Assembly (NCBI GenBank): GCA_947496235.1
Contig: CANMCE010000017.1
Span: 1 to 63,213, forward strand
Length of the DNA stretch: 63,213 bases
DNA from: an uncultured Glaciecola sp.
GTDB lineage: Bacteria; Pseudomonadota; Gammaproteobacteria; Enterobacterales; Alteromonadaceae
Direction of reading: 5' to 3'
Of the stretch, positions 1 through 9,927 are shown piece after piece (position 1 is the first letter of the stretch; each line of letters begins with the position of its first letter). Both the position numbers and the translations under genes were made by a program. The notes beneath the pieces were generated by a model. That model was not told the origin of the DNA and searched no databases. It saw only the letters and a program-made list of their open reading frames with translations.

Positions 1-72
1 TGAAACGCCCTGTGCGGAGCCGCATGCAGGGTGTTGTGGGGGCTGAGGGTTAGAGACCCTTGGCTACCCGAT
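1..72 (+). mobile_element. 3' end of a group II intron (domains V and VI)
   Basis: Bases 6-38 fold as a domain V hairpin. An 8-bp lower stem (ACGCCCTG with CAGGGTGT, one G-T wobble) carries a CGC triad, then a 2-nt TG bulge and a short TGCG/CGCA upper stem. Bases 40-66 form a domain VI-like stem (GCTGAGGGT with ACCCTTGGC) and the element ends in CTACCCGAT, a typical group II intron 3' end. The reverse transcriptase, if present, lies left of the window. The 3' exon begins TATGC, matching the reported entry point of group IIC-attC introns in attC bottom strands. The class is inferred from domain V only. Confidence 0.68.
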
Positions 73-81
73 TATGCATCA

Positions 82-483
82 TTACTCCGCCTTTATTATT
101 TCTGAAAAAGAACCAAGCTGAATGGTCTTAATTGTATTCTCACATTTATATATAAGTGTCACTGACAGTACAAATTTGCTCAGAGGATCAAAAATAATTG
201 TTGATACAAACTTGTCTATCTGAGTTAAGTTATCTCTTAATTCACTTGAGAAAACCAAAGACCCATTTTCTGTTAAATCAGTCTGAACAGAGTAGATTTG
301 GCAACTATCCAGCACGTTAGGTACTACTAAGTCAAAGCTACCTTCTTCGTATTCGACTATACTGCCGCCAATACTTTTCAGGCTTTTTGACTCAACCAAC
401 TCACAATAACCAATTTCGGCCGTGATTAGTAAAATAAAGCCAATAAGAATTTTCAAAATTTGAACCTGTTTACTTGGATGCAT
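82..483 (-). CDS. small exported hypothetical protein, possible integron cassette gene
   Basis: A 133-residue protein I do not recognise. Residues 8-26 are hydrophobic (KILIGFILLITAEIGY) and look like a signal peptide or N-terminal anchor; the rest is beta-rich with two cysteines. The ATG at 483 lies inside GTTATGC, the form of an integron core site, with AAGG upstream as a weak ribosome site. The stop is followed by GCATAA, the inverse core, immediately before the group II intron end. This makes it look like a gene cassette read leftwards. No promoter is visible, as usual for cassettes. Function unknown. Confidence 0.6.
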   Translation of the reverse strand: MHPSKQVQILKILIGFILLITAEIGYCELVESKSLKSIGGSIVEYEEGSFDLVVPNVLDSCQIYSVQTDLTENGSLVFSSELRDNLTQIDKFVSTIIFDPLSKFVLSVTLIYKCENTIKTIQLGSFSEIIKAE

Positions 484-570
484 AACGCCTTATTAGCGAG
501 CATCTCGCATATGAACGAAAGTGCAGTAGATTCATAGCTAATGTCCCTTTAATATAAACCTTTGTTATAC
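480..570 (-). repeat. candidate attC recombination site
   Basis: On the minus strand a 91-bp segment opens with GTATAAC and closes with GTTATGC, near-complementary ends like attC R'' and R'. Inside are inverted repeats ATTAGC/GCTAAT (492-497 and 537-542) and TATGAA/TTCATA (510-515 and 531-536). Length and ends fit attC sites, and the start TATAACAAAG resembles Vibrio-type repeats. Against it, one arm has a 12-nt unpaired stretch (498-509), large for attC. No integron integrase lies in the window. Likely but unproven. Confidence 0.42.
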
Positions 571-631
571 AACATTTAATTTTAAAAGGTCAACTTTGGT
601 TTGGGTGGTTTTGCCTTGGATTTCGCAAGCC

Positions 632-661
632 TGTATTTAGCGAGAAAACTCGCCAAATACA
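632..661. other. strong hairpin in the cassette-recC spacer (571-914)
   Basis: TGTATTT and GCGAG pair with CTCGC and AAATACA around an AAAA loop, giving 12 bp with one mismatch. No T-run follows, so it is not an obvious terminator, and both neighbouring genes read away from it. The rest of the spacer is A+T-rich and holds no convincing open frame. It could be a bidirectional RNA stem or part of an older cassette. Confidence 0.45.
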
Positions 662-914
662 AGATTTTATCTAACCTATTGATTTACTTATTTAAAAAAT
701 TGAGATTTACACAAAAAAATTTACAACAACTTGCGGTATAGCGAGCATATATCTCTTACTTCTTAAAACATTTTTTATATAACTAAAACCTCAAGTGTTT
801 TTAGCCCATTTCAAAGATGTGCCTTATTAAAATTTATGTCATTATAACTGACCAGCATCGAAGCAAAATCTATGATTTTTATCGTGGAATAATACAGACA
901 ATAAAGGAAGTTTG

Positions 915-3900
915 ATGTTCAATATTGTGCCGTCTAATCGTCAAGAGTACTTACTGCAAGTGCTCATTGAATTATTAAAAAACGATTATACTTCTGGGCG
1001 GCTTGGCATTTTTGAACCTTCAACTGTGATGGTTGAAAGTTTGGGTATGAAGCATTTTATCCATATGCGCATCGCTCAATCATGCGGCGTTGCCATGAAT
1101 ATCGATTTTCCTTTGGTATCTCGTGGTATTTACTCCCTCTGCCGCTGTATTCTTGGCGAAGATCAAGTGCCCAAGGAATCCTTATACAAGAGAGAAATTT
1201 TAACCTGGCGTATTGAACACCTATTGCGCACAGAAGCGTTTCAACAAGATCCAGACGCCGAACATGCGAACGCTTATTGGCAACAAGCATCTGATCCTGA
1301 AAAAGCCCGTTTTATTCTCGCTCAGGGTACAGCTGATGTATTTGAGCAATATATGCAATTTCGTCCTGAATGGTTTGAGCTTTGGCAGCGCAATCAGTCC
1401 ATTTTTAGCCAAGATAGCGCGCAGCAGATGCTTGAACCCTGGCAGAAAAAACTCTGGCAGATGTTAGTGGCAACATCTGATGCTTATCCTGCGAAAATTG
1501 TGAAAACGGCCACTGAAAATTTTACACCTAACACCTATCAGCTACCTAAAGTATTGTATATTTTTGCGGTGAATGCGTTAACCCCAGAGCAGTTGACCTT
1601 TTTGGAAACCATAGGTCAAGAAGTCGATATTTACTTTTTTCATTTAAATCCATGCGTTGAATTTTGGGGTGATTTGGTTTCAACCTATGCTCTGATGAAA
1701 GAAAAGCTTGAGCAAGGTGTTACTAAACTTACCGATGAAGATTCACCCAATACTTTGTTGGCAAATTTAGGCAAACAAGGGCGGGTCTTGTTTAATCAAT
1801 TACAAAAAATTGATTATCCTGATTTTACTCAACGTGCGTTGTTTGCAGATAAATTGGCGCAAGAAGAAGCCAAAGAACTCACTGTATTAAGCGCTATTCA
1901 ACAAGATTTATTGCAAGCCCAAACCGGTGTAGCAGGCAAACTGCCACCTGATAATTCGGTCAGTATCCATAGTTGTCATAGCGCCTTGCGTGAGATTCAA
2001 GTGTTGCATGATTATCTTCTGCAGATTATCCAAAACAGTGACAATAGCATTAAACCTCACGACATTATTGTGCTATGTCCTGCGGTTGAAGATTACGCCC
2101 CTTATGTAAAGAGTGTATTCAGAGGCAGCTATGCCACTGACCAAGATGGCAATCCTCAGTTAGTCTGCTCAATTGCAGACAGAGCCCCCTTGGATGCTGA
2201 TCCTATGGTCAGTATGTTTATCGATATGCTGCACTTACCCGACAGCCGCTTTAGCGTGACATCTCTGATTGATTACCTGCACATTGAAAGTGTGCAACGA
2301 AAATTCGGCCTAACGCCTTCAGAAGTAGAGCTTTGTGAAAAATGGATAAGTGAAGCCAATATTTATTGGGGTAAAGATGCGGAACATAAAGCTGCCATCT
2401 TGCAACAAGCAGAGGTGAAAGACATCTATACTTGGGAATGGGGATTGTCTCGTCTATTGAAATCGGCGCTTTTTGCTGACGAGGACGCCGATAATTTACC
2501 TTTTGCTATGGTTAACTGTGTAGAAGGTCAATCCTTATCCATACTGGGCAAGCTAATTCTGTTCATTGAAACCTTGCAAACCATCTACGCTGGCTTGCAA
2601 ACACAGCGTAGTATGCAAATGTGGCTGGGTTTTATGCAAAGCGAAATCCTAGAACAACTGTTTGCCGAAAAAGATGACAATCGGGCTTTGGCAACGCTGA
2701 AAGCTGCCATTGAACAAATTAACAATAACATTTTAAAAGCCAAACACGAGCATCAAGTTAAATTATCTGTTGCCCGCGAAGCGCTATCTAACTTGTTATC
2801 CAAACCAGATCCAGTGAATCAGTTCAATACCGGACAAGTGACATTTTGTTCTATGGTACCCATGCGAAGTGTGCCTTTTGAAGTGGTGTGTATTTTAGGT
2901 TTAAATGACGGCGTTTTTCCTCGTAGCGCACAGCCCCTTAGCATTGATTTAATGGTCCGAGATAAAGCTAGAAGTACAGATAGATCAAGACGTAGCGAAG
3001 ACAGATACATGTTTTTAGAAGCCTTAATTTCTGCTCGACAATATCTGTACTTAAGCTATCAAGGTAAGAGCATTAAAGATAATGGAAAACGCGAACCGAG
3101 TTTGGTATTGCGGGAGTTTATGGACTATTTAAAGCAAGCTTTTGATTGTGTTCCTGTTACTGAACATCCACTACAACCATTTAGTCCAAAAGCCTACGAA
3201 AAAGACAAATTAACAGATGCAGATTGGGCACAACGACCTTCGTTTTCGAGTGCTTGGCTAAAGGTTGCGAATGAAAAAGTCATAACCATGGCTGATTTAC
3301 GCTGTGAATTTGAATTACCCGCCTTTATTGACGCAGATGATTTAGTAAGCTTTTATACAGATCCGCTGGCAGCTTTTGCGCACCACCATTTGCACTTATC
3401 CTTCGATAGATTTGTAGATGCACAAGACGATACCGAACCTTTTGAAGCCTCAGGCTTAGTGCGCTATCAAATTAATCAATTCTTAATAGACCTAGCAGCT
3501 AGACAAGAAGCTTTGGCTTTCGAGCAAAAAATACAGCAAATGCACAAAGCTGGAGATTTACCCGAAATTAGCTCCCAGCAAGATATTTATCATCAAGCAT
3601 TTACTGGTTTAGCTCAATCGTTTGCACAAGATTCCTATCTTGATGATTCTCAAGAAGTAAGTGAATTTAATACGGAGATATCGGTCAACAACAAAACCAT
3701 AATATTAAATTCATTTACGGAAGTGGATATTCACAACAATAGTCAAATTCTTGCTAATCACCAAATATCAGTAAAAGACTTATTTGGCACCTGTATCAAA
3801 CATGCCATAAAGCGCATAGCGTCTAATAAACCCGTTTCCACTGTCTTGACCTTTGTCGATATAAAAGGCTATTTAAAAGGGATTCAAACTGGCGATAGTA

Positions 3901-4259
3901 AATCTTCGCAACCTAAAATTGGCCAGCTTGAGCTGAATGATAATAATTTTGATGCGTTCAAAGCAAAGGCATTCCTTTCTACCTTATTGCAACATTATCA
4001 AACCGGAATGCAGAGGCCAAGCATGCTGCATTTGGAGCTAGGTTGTGCAGCGAATAGAGCGGTAATAAAAGCTAAACAAAGCAATTATCAAGATACTGCT
4101 GATATTCCAGATGCACTAAATAAGGTGTTAGATAATGAATATTTCGCAAATGACTATGTAGCGTATTTTTTCCCCGACAATGTCAGCGCAGAACACATAG
4201 ATAGTGAAAAGCTAGAACAGCTTTACTTTGCGCACCTACCTCAAGGGTGGGAATGCTAA
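915..4259 (+). CDS. recC: RecBCD subunit gamma (RecC)
   Basis: RecC is the Chi-recognising subunit of the RecBCD helicase-nuclease that processes double-strand breaks in the cytoplasm. The 1114-residue product matches the usual RecC length (about 1120). It starts MFNIVPSNRQEYLLQVL and keeps the inactive UvrD-like helicase fold without Walker motifs, including the conserved stretch around MRSVPFEVVCILGLNDGVFP and the RSRRSEDRYMFLEAL segment. The ATG at 915 has AAGGA 6 nt upstream; a TTG three bases earlier is less likely. It overlaps recB at TAATG, and recD follows, so the three genes form one operon. Confidence 0.96.
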   Translation: MFNIVPSNRQEYLLQVLIELLKNDYTSGRLGIFEPSTVMVESLGMKHFIHMRIAQSCGVAMNIDFPLVSRGIYSLCRCILGEDQVPKESLYKREILTWRIEHLLRTEAFQQDPDAEHANAYWQQASDPEKARFILAQGTADVFEQYMQFRPEWFELWQRNQSIFSQDSAQQMLEPWQKKLWQMLVATSDAYPAKIVKTATENFTPNTYQLPKVLYIFAVNALTPEQLTFLETIGQEVDIYFFHLNPCVEFWGDLVSTYALMKEKLEQGVTKLTDEDSPNTLLANLGKQGRVLFNQLQKIDYPDFTQRALFADKLAQEEAKELTVLSAIQQDLLQAQTGVAGKLPPDNSVSIHSCHSALREIQVLHDYLLQIIQNSDNSIKPHDIIVLCPAVEDYAPYVKSVFRGSYATDQDGNPQLVCSIADRAPLDADPMVSMFIDMLHLPDSRFSVTSLIDYLHIESVQRKFGLTPSEVELCEKWISEANIYWGKDAEHKAAILQQAEVKDIYTWEWGLSRLLKSALFADEDADNLPFAMVNCVEGQSLSILGKLILFIETLQTIYAGLQTQRSMQMWLGFMQSEILEQLFAEKDDNRALATLKAAIEQINNNILKAKHEHQVKLSVAREALSNLLSKPDPVNQFNTGQVTFCSMVPMRSVPFEVVCILGLNDGVFPRSAQPLSIDLMVRDKARSTDRSRRSEDRYMFLEALISARQYLYLSYQGKSIKDNGKREPSLVLREFMDYLKQAFDCVPVTEHPLQPFSPKAYEKDKLTDADWAQRPSFSSAWLKVANEKVITMADLRCEFELPAFIDADDLVSFYTDPLAAFAHHHLHLSFDRFVDAQDDTEPFEASGLVRYQINQFLIDLAARQEALAFEQKIQQMHKAGDLPEISSQQDIYHQAFTGLAQSFAQDSYLDDSQEVSEFNTEISVNNKTIILNSFTEVDIHNNSQILANHQISVKDLFGTCIKHAIKRIASNKPVSTVLTFVDIKGYLKGIQTGDSKSSQPKIGQLELNDNNFDAFKAKAFLSTLLQHYQTGMQRPSMLHLELGCAANRAVIKAKQSNYQDTADIPDALNKVLDNEYFANDYVAYFFPDNVSAEHIDSEKLEQLYFAHLPQGWEC

Positions 4260-7200
4260 TGAACAATCAGCCTCTTATTCCCTCGCCTTTAGATGTTGGT
4301 GCCATGGCGCTCAATGGTAGACACATTATTGAAGCCAGTGCTGGAACAGGGAAAACCTACAATATTACCCGTATTTTTATACGTCTGTTATTGGTGAAAC
4401 AGGTCGAGGTGCAACAGATTTTGGTGGTGACATTTACTAAAGCGGCAACAGAAGAACTGCGCGGTCGCATCGCTGAGGCGGTAAATGAGTTGCTAACCTG
4501 TATCACCGAAACGCCGGATAAAATTGATGATCAATTTCGTCAAATAATAGAACAAATTCCAATTGATGAAGAAGTCGACGATCAGCAACGAGCTCAATTA
4601 AAAAAAGCAGCCGTTCTACTGAAGTCCGCAGCCCTAGACTTAGATGAGGCTTCGGTATTTACTATTCACAGCTTTTGTCAGCGTGTAATTAAACAAACTG
4701 CGTTTTTACGTCATCAAAGTTTTACCCCTGAAGTCATTCACAGTAGCCGCGCCTATGTACTGCAAGAAGTGCAAGACTGGTTCAGGCGCCATCAAACTGA
4801 ACAACCCATAGTGTCTCAACTTGAACAACTGGGAATACTTACGCCAAACCAATTCGTTGAAACATTTTATCCGGCGCTCATTGGCTATAATACGTTAAGT
4901 GTTATGGATATTGCCCGATGCTCAGCTGAAAGTGAATCAGTGGCAATAAAACAACAAAAAGACTTAGCACTGGCTAATTTAAACGACCTTTATCAAACAT
5001 TTTTTAATCACCCACAAGTAACCACCGCTATTACACTGCTACAGACTCAAATAGCTAGCATGCAAGCCACCTTGAGTGCTGAAAAAGCTGATCGCATAGC
5101 GGCGTTTGAGGCATTGATGGATTGGTTAGCCTTACCAAGTTATGACAACTTGGTAGCAAAAACCAAAGTAAAACCGATCTTTGGTAAGAAATTAGTTGAT
5201 AGATTTGTCGGTCATTTTTCAGGTAACACAGATGCTAAAGACGATTTAGCGGCATTTGCGGACAAATATGCCACCTTGTCTGATGAAGCCAAATCATTAT
5301 GTTCTGAATTAAAAAAATTCGATACTGAATTGGCTAAACTTGAAAAGAAACAACAAGAAAACATCCAATTTGAAGCACTTTATCAAGAGGTACTGACTTG
5401 GATTCTGGATATTAGAGGTCGCATTCTATCCAATAAGCAGCAACATGAAGTGATAGACCATGACGATACTATCCATAGTTTAGCGGAGGCTATTTCACAG
5501 GGAAATCAAGGCTTAATAAACTACATCAGAACACATTATCCCTTTGCCTTGATAGATGAGTTTCAAGATACTGATAAGCACCAGTATGCGATTTTTTCTC
5601 ATTGCTACCCCCAAGATGCCACTAACACTATGTTGGTAATGATAGGTGATCCCAAACAGGCGATTTACGGCTTTAGAGGTGGTGATATTAATACCTATAT
5701 TCTTGCTCGTGAAGGGGCTCAACTTTGGTCCATGCAACATAATTACCGCTCTTCTGATGCTGTCATTAATGGCTACAATTGTTTGTTTTATGGCGCCAAA
5801 GTGACTGAAAACTCAATATTGGATATTAAAAACCGATTACCTTTAGCGCAGCATGATCAGCGCCTTGAGCAAAAAGTAGAAGCAGATAGAGATTCTATTA
5901 TTCAGGATGCGCATATTTTCGATCCGCATATCCCCTACCCTTGGATTTATCCTGGCAAAGATACACAAACAAACAAGTTGTCAGACAGCAGAAAAGGTGC
6001 CATCCATTTTCAACTAAATGAAGATATTTGGACAGATACTAGCCATCATCATGGCAAAACTTTTAAGGCTGAACAAGCACTCGCAGTTGCCAATGAAATA
6101 GTGCGATTAACAAAAGAAACCAAGATTGAAGACGCGCCTGTAAAGTTTAAAGATATTGCAATTTTGGTAGCTTCAAAATCGGAAGCCAAGTATATACAAG
6201 ATGCGTTAAAGCAGGCGGAAATAGCCTCGGTATACCTAAGTGAAAAAGCGGATATCTTCGGGAGTAAAGAAGCGACTTATTTGTATCAAGCGTTAGATGG
6301 CATTTTGCATGCTAATCAAAACCACAAGTTTTTTAGAGCCGTAAGTACAGAGCTTTTCGGGCTGTCCGTGGAAGAATTGCACCAGCTTACCACAGACATG
6401 GATAAGTTTGATGCGCTAAAAGAGCAAATGCATGAGTTGCAGCAAATTTGGTTAAATGAAGGTGTGCTTGTACTCATCACTAGCTTGCTGAAATCAAGGT
6501 TTAAAACCCATAGAAATGATGTGCTCAAAGAGCGCATCTTGACAAACTACACCCATTTATCTGAATTATTAAACGCACAAAGCAATGCCAGTGAGCATGC
6601 TTATCAATTACTGAATTGGTTTAAAAAGCAATTGCCACTGAATTCAGCTGAATCTGATGTTCCCCTTGAGCAAGATGAGAACGTTCAGCGCTTGGAGTCT
6701 GATGAGGCTTTGGTACAGATAGTCACCTTGCATAAATCAAAAGGTTTGGAATATCCCATAGTATTTATTCCTTTTGCGGGCCATGAGCCATATTCACCAC
6801 GACCAAACCACATTTTACGTTATTTTGATCCTGAACAGGCTTGTATTAAGGTGCAAATAGGCATAGACGATACGTCTTCAGCTTGGCAAATGCAGCAAGA
6901 CTTTGCTGAGCAAATACGCTTGCTGTACGTGGGAATCACGCGAGCTGTTCATCGTTGCTATTTGGGAATTGGACGTCAATCCCGTTATGAAAAAACGGCC
7001 CTTTATCATTTGCTTATTCATCAAGGAATTAATAATCCTTACGCGCAATTGGTGAGTTTGACCGAACATGCACCAGAGTTGTTCTATACCGATTTTTTTG
7101 GCAATGATGAGCAGGTTGATATAGCCAAAAGTCAGCAGTTAGCTATTGAATTACAAGCAAGTTCTTTCACTCAGTCGACAGATCAAGCATGGCAACTTGC

Positions 7201-8062
7201 TTCATTTTCAAAAATCGCGAGACAACATAAGACGGTAGATTTAACAGAGAAAGACCGCGACCAGAGTCTGCAATTGCCAAAACCTTCGCCCGCCGATGTA
7301 GAAGAAGAAAACAGTGAATTTAATCTAGACTGTCGTTTCAGCATTCAAAGAAGTGCTGATACTGGCAACCTACTACACAATATTTTAGAAGACCATGATT
7401 TTTCAAAACCTATTCAATTGGGTATGGAAAATCCACACGTCGCCTTTTATGCAAATACTCATGATACTCTCGATATTCAAGGACTGAACACTTGGATAAA
7501 TGCCATATTGAACACGCCAATTCCAGAGGTTGATAAACAAGGTAGTTTTACTTTGGGATCTTTGACCGCACAAAATACCCTTAAAGAACCGGAATTCTAT
7601 TTTCCATTAGATGAACTAAGTGCAGCCAAGATATCACGCATTTTAAAAGAGCACAGGCAACAAAATTCTATTGCTGCTGATTTTCCAATGCCCTATTTCA
7701 CAATGGAAAATTTAAATGGCATGATGCATGGATTTATCGATTTATTGTTTATTCACAACGGACGCTATTATGTTGCCGATTACAAATCGAACTATTTGGG
7801 CGATAAGGCTTTAGATTACGGCGATGCACAGCTAACAAAGGCGATTTTAGAGCACAATTATGACCTGCAATACATTATTTATTGTTGGGCATTAGACAAG
7901 TATTTAGCAGCCCGAATTCCCGATTACCAAAGAGAAAGAGATTTTGGCGGCGTTTATTACTTCTTCCTACGCGGCATGTCGCCACAGTTTCCCCAAGGCT
8001 CAGGCATTTACTCCACACAACTGAGCAACACTTTGTGGCAATTGTTGGAGGATACTTTATGA
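4259..8062 (+). CDS. recB: RecBCD subunit beta (RecB helicase-nuclease)
   Basis: RecB is the 3'-5' helicase and the only nuclease subunit of RecBCD. The 1267-residue product carries Walker A (ASAGTGKT, near residue 26), motif TFTKAATEELRGRI, Walker B DEFQDTD (near 435), GDPKQAIYGFRGGD, the UvrD C-terminal motif LHKSKGLEYPIVF (near 824), and the C-terminal nuclease core GFIDLLF with VADYKSN (near 1160-1177). The start at 4259 overlaps the recC stop and has AAGGGTGG 8 nt upstream. In-frame ATG 4253 and GTG 4247 sit too close to that site. It overlaps recD by 4 nt. Confidence 0.97.
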   Translation: MNNQPLIPSPLDVGAMALNGRHIIEASAGTGKTYNITRIFIRLLLVKQVEVQQILVVTFTKAATEELRGRIAEAVNELLTCITETPDKIDDQFRQIIEQIPIDEEVDDQQRAQLKKAAVLLKSAALDLDEASVFTIHSFCQRVIKQTAFLRHQSFTPEVIHSSRAYVLQEVQDWFRRHQTEQPIVSQLEQLGILTPNQFVETFYPALIGYNTLSVMDIARCSAESESVAIKQQKDLALANLNDLYQTFFNHPQVTTAITLLQTQIASMQATLSAEKADRIAAFEALMDWLALPSYDNLVAKTKVKPIFGKKLVDRFVGHFSGNTDAKDDLAAFADKYATLSDEAKSLCSELKKFDTELAKLEKKQQENIQFEALYQEVLTWILDIRGRILSNKQQHEVIDHDDTIHSLAEAISQGNQGLINYIRTHYPFALIDEFQDTDKHQYAIFSHCYPQDATNTMLVMIGDPKQAIYGFRGGDINTYILAREGAQLWSMQHNYRSSDAVINGYNCLFYGAKVTENSILDIKNRLPLAQHDQRLEQKVEADRDSIIQDAHIFDPHIPYPWIYPGKDTQTNKLSDSRKGAIHFQLNEDIWTDTSHHHGKTFKAEQALAVANEIVRLTKETKIEDAPVKFKDIAILVASKSEAKYIQDALKQAEIASVYLSEKADIFGSKEATYLYQALDGILHANQNHKFFRAVSTELFGLSVEELHQLTTDMDKFDALKEQMHELQQIWLNEGVLVLITSLLKSRFKTHRNDVLKERILTNYTHLSELLNAQSNASEHAYQLLNWFKKQLPLNSAESDVPLEQDENVQRLESDEALVQIVTLHKSKGLEYPIVFIPFAGHEPYSPRPNHILRYFDPEQACIKVQIGIDDTSSAWQMQQDFAEQIRLLYVGITRAVHRCYLGIGRQSRYEKTALYHLLIHQGINNPYAQLVSLTEHAPELFYTDFFGNDEQVDIAKSQQLAIELQASSFTQSTDQAWQLASFSKIARQHKTVDLTEKDRDQSLQLPKPSPADVEEENSEFNLDCRFSIQRSADTGNLLHNILEDHDFSKPIQLGMENPHVAFYANTHDTLDIQGLNTWINAILNTPIPEVDKQGSFTLGSLTAQNTLKEPEFYFPLDELSAAKISRILKEHRQQNSIAADFPMPYFTMENLNGMMHGFIDLLFIHNGRYYVADYKSNYLGDKALDYGDAQLTKAILEHNYDLQYIIYCWALDKYLAARIPDYQRERDFGGVYYFFLRGMSPQFPQGSGIYSTQLSNTLWQLLEDTL

Positions 8063-9927
8063 ACTGGCGTCATTTAATCAGCCGATTTCATGGTGTATCC
8101 CAATCAGATGCAGTAATCGTAGCTAAAATTATCGATTACTATCCTTTACCTACGTCACAGTCGTCAAAAACAGAGGTTATATATAGTGTACTGTTAAAGC
8201 TACATTTGCACTTGCAACAAGGCAATACCTGTTTGCCGCTAGATGGGATTGCTGGACAAACCTTGTTTAGTAGCCAAGTGCAAGACAGTGATCTTATTGA
8301 AACTGAGGATCATACTTTTGCCCCCGGGATACAACTACCCAATGTAGAGCAACTACAAGAACTGCTCTCACTCTGGTTGCAAACCTCGGCAGAAACACCA
8401 CCTTACGTATTGATAAAAGACACATTGTGTTTACGCCGTTATTATCAGTATGAGCAAGAAATATTAGCGCGCGTGCAAATTATGAAAAAGCCTATGGAAG
8501 TCGCTATTTCAGATCAGCATAAAGCACAGTTTGACGCAATTTTTGCTAACAACAACCAGCAAATAAATTGGCAAGCAGTGGCTGTGGCAAACGCGTTAAC
8601 CCAACAATTTATGGTACTAAACGGTGGGCCAGGCACCGGAAAAACCTATACGGTCGCTCGTTTATTGGCTATGTATAGATGCATTCACCCAAAACGTAGC
8701 ATTCAATTGGCTGCCCCTACAGGTAAAGCGGCACAGCGTCTAAGTGAATCATTAAGTGAAGCCATTGAGCAACTTCAGGAAATCCCACTTATCACAGAAC
8801 AAGTTTCCAGCATTCCGGTAATTGCAACCACTGTACATAAATTACTTGGCGCTCGCGCTGATAAAACCTCTACTCGCAAGAATCAAAATAATCTATTGCG
8901 ATGTGACCTGTTAGTAGTTGACGAATTTTCTATGGTTGATAGTGCATTGTTTGCCAAACTTTTACGCGCTTGCAAACCCTCTACTCAGCTAATTCTGGTA
9001 GGTGACACCGCACAATTACCTTCGGTTGAACCTGGAAATCTGTTGGCAGATTTAACCCAAAACACCAACAATGATAAATCCGAAGCTGTCGCCCACTTTA
9101 TTCAGCAATTATCAGGTATAGAAGTGCCTGTAGGCGCAAATAATCAAAGCGATCATGTAGTCACCCTTAGTCAAAACCATAGGTCAAAAAACCAAATCAA
9201 TCAGTTAGCACAAGCTGTGCATACTGGAGACCTCAGTCAAATGCTGAGCTTACTCAATGCCGCCAATATTTTACCGAATGATATTACCGAATCAGCGTTT
9301 TTAGAACATCAGCAAGCTAGGCTGCAACCTTTTATAGAAGAGTATTCCACTAAAGTTAAACAGGCATCACATCCCAAAACGCTGTTTGATGCACTAAAAG
9401 CATTTCGAATTTTATCTCCCATTCGAAAAGGTCCTAGTGGGGTTGAGCAACTGAATCAATGGATAAGTAATAAACTACAAAATATCGTGGGAAGCACATC
9501 GAATTTAGGCTTATTTCATGGGCAAGCCATAATGATTACTGAAAACGATCCGTCAACCGGCCTAAATAATGGCGATATTGGCGTGATTTGGTCATCTTCT
9601 GAATCAGGACAATTAACCGCTTACATAGAAAGAGATAACGGACATCCCATGCAAATTAGTATTCATCGACTGCCCAAGTATGAAACCGCTTTTGCGCTAA
9701 CCATACATAAAACCCAAGGCAGTGAATTCGAACAAGTACTCATAATTTTGCCCTATCAAATCACCCAAGGCTGTAATCGAGAGTTGGTGTATACAGGAAT
9801 AACCCGTGCCCAAAGTCATATCGAAATCTTAGCGGTTGAAAAGGTATTGCGCTACAGTGCAGCGCAAACCAATAGACGGGATACTGTTTTGCAACAGCTT
9901 ACGAGGCTAGAGCAGAATACTAGCTGA
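8059..9927 (+). CDS. recD: RecBCD subunit alpha (RecD helicase)
   Basis: RecD is the 5'-3' SF1B helicase of RecBCD. The product has 622 residues, near the E. coli length of 608. It shows an N-terminal RecB-binding domain, Walker A NGGPGTGKTYT near residue 188, Walker B DEFSMVD, GDTAQLPSVEPG, and the C-terminal TIHKTQGSEFE and YTGITRAQ motifs. The ATG at 8059 overlaps the recB stop (ATGA) with GGAGGA 6 nt upstream. A longer frame from 7882 exists but runs inside recB. Its 3' end overlaps the convergent YIP1-like gene by 21 bp. Confidence 0.96.
   Translation: MNWRHLISRFHGVSQSDAVIVAKIIDYYPLPTSQSSKTEVIYSVLLKLHLHLQQGNTCLPLDGIAGQTLFSSQVQDSDLIETEDHTFAPGIQLPNVEQLQELLSLWLQTSAETPPYVLIKDTLCLRRYYQYEQEILARVQIMKKPMEVAISDQHKAQFDAIFANNNQQINWQAVAVANALTQQFMVLNGGPGTGKTYTVARLLAMYRCIHPKRSIQLAAPTGKAAQRLSESLSEAIEQLQEIPLITEQVSSIPVIATTVHKLLGARADKTSTRKNQNNLLRCDLLVVDEFSMVDSALFAKLLRACKPSTQLILVGDTAQLPSVEPGNLLADLTQNTNNDKSEAVAHFIQQLSGIEVPVGANNQSDHVVTLSQNHRSKNQINQLAQAVHTGDLSQMLSLLNAANILPNDITESAFLEHQQARLQPFIEEYSTKVKQASHPKTLFDALKAFRILSPIRKGPSGVEQLNQWISNKLQNIVGSTSNLGLFHGQAIMITENDPSTGLNNGDIGVIWSSSESGQLTAYIERDNGHPMQISIHRLPKYETAFALTIHKTQGSEFEQVLIILPYQITQGCNRELVYTGITRAQSHIEILAVEKVLRYSAAQTNRRDTVLQQLTRLEQNTS

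Noticed and set aside
8059..8200. Longer RecD start at 7882
   Set aside because: It would read 59 codons in recB's alternative frame, with no ribosome site; the ATGA overlap with GGAGGA at 8059 is far better.
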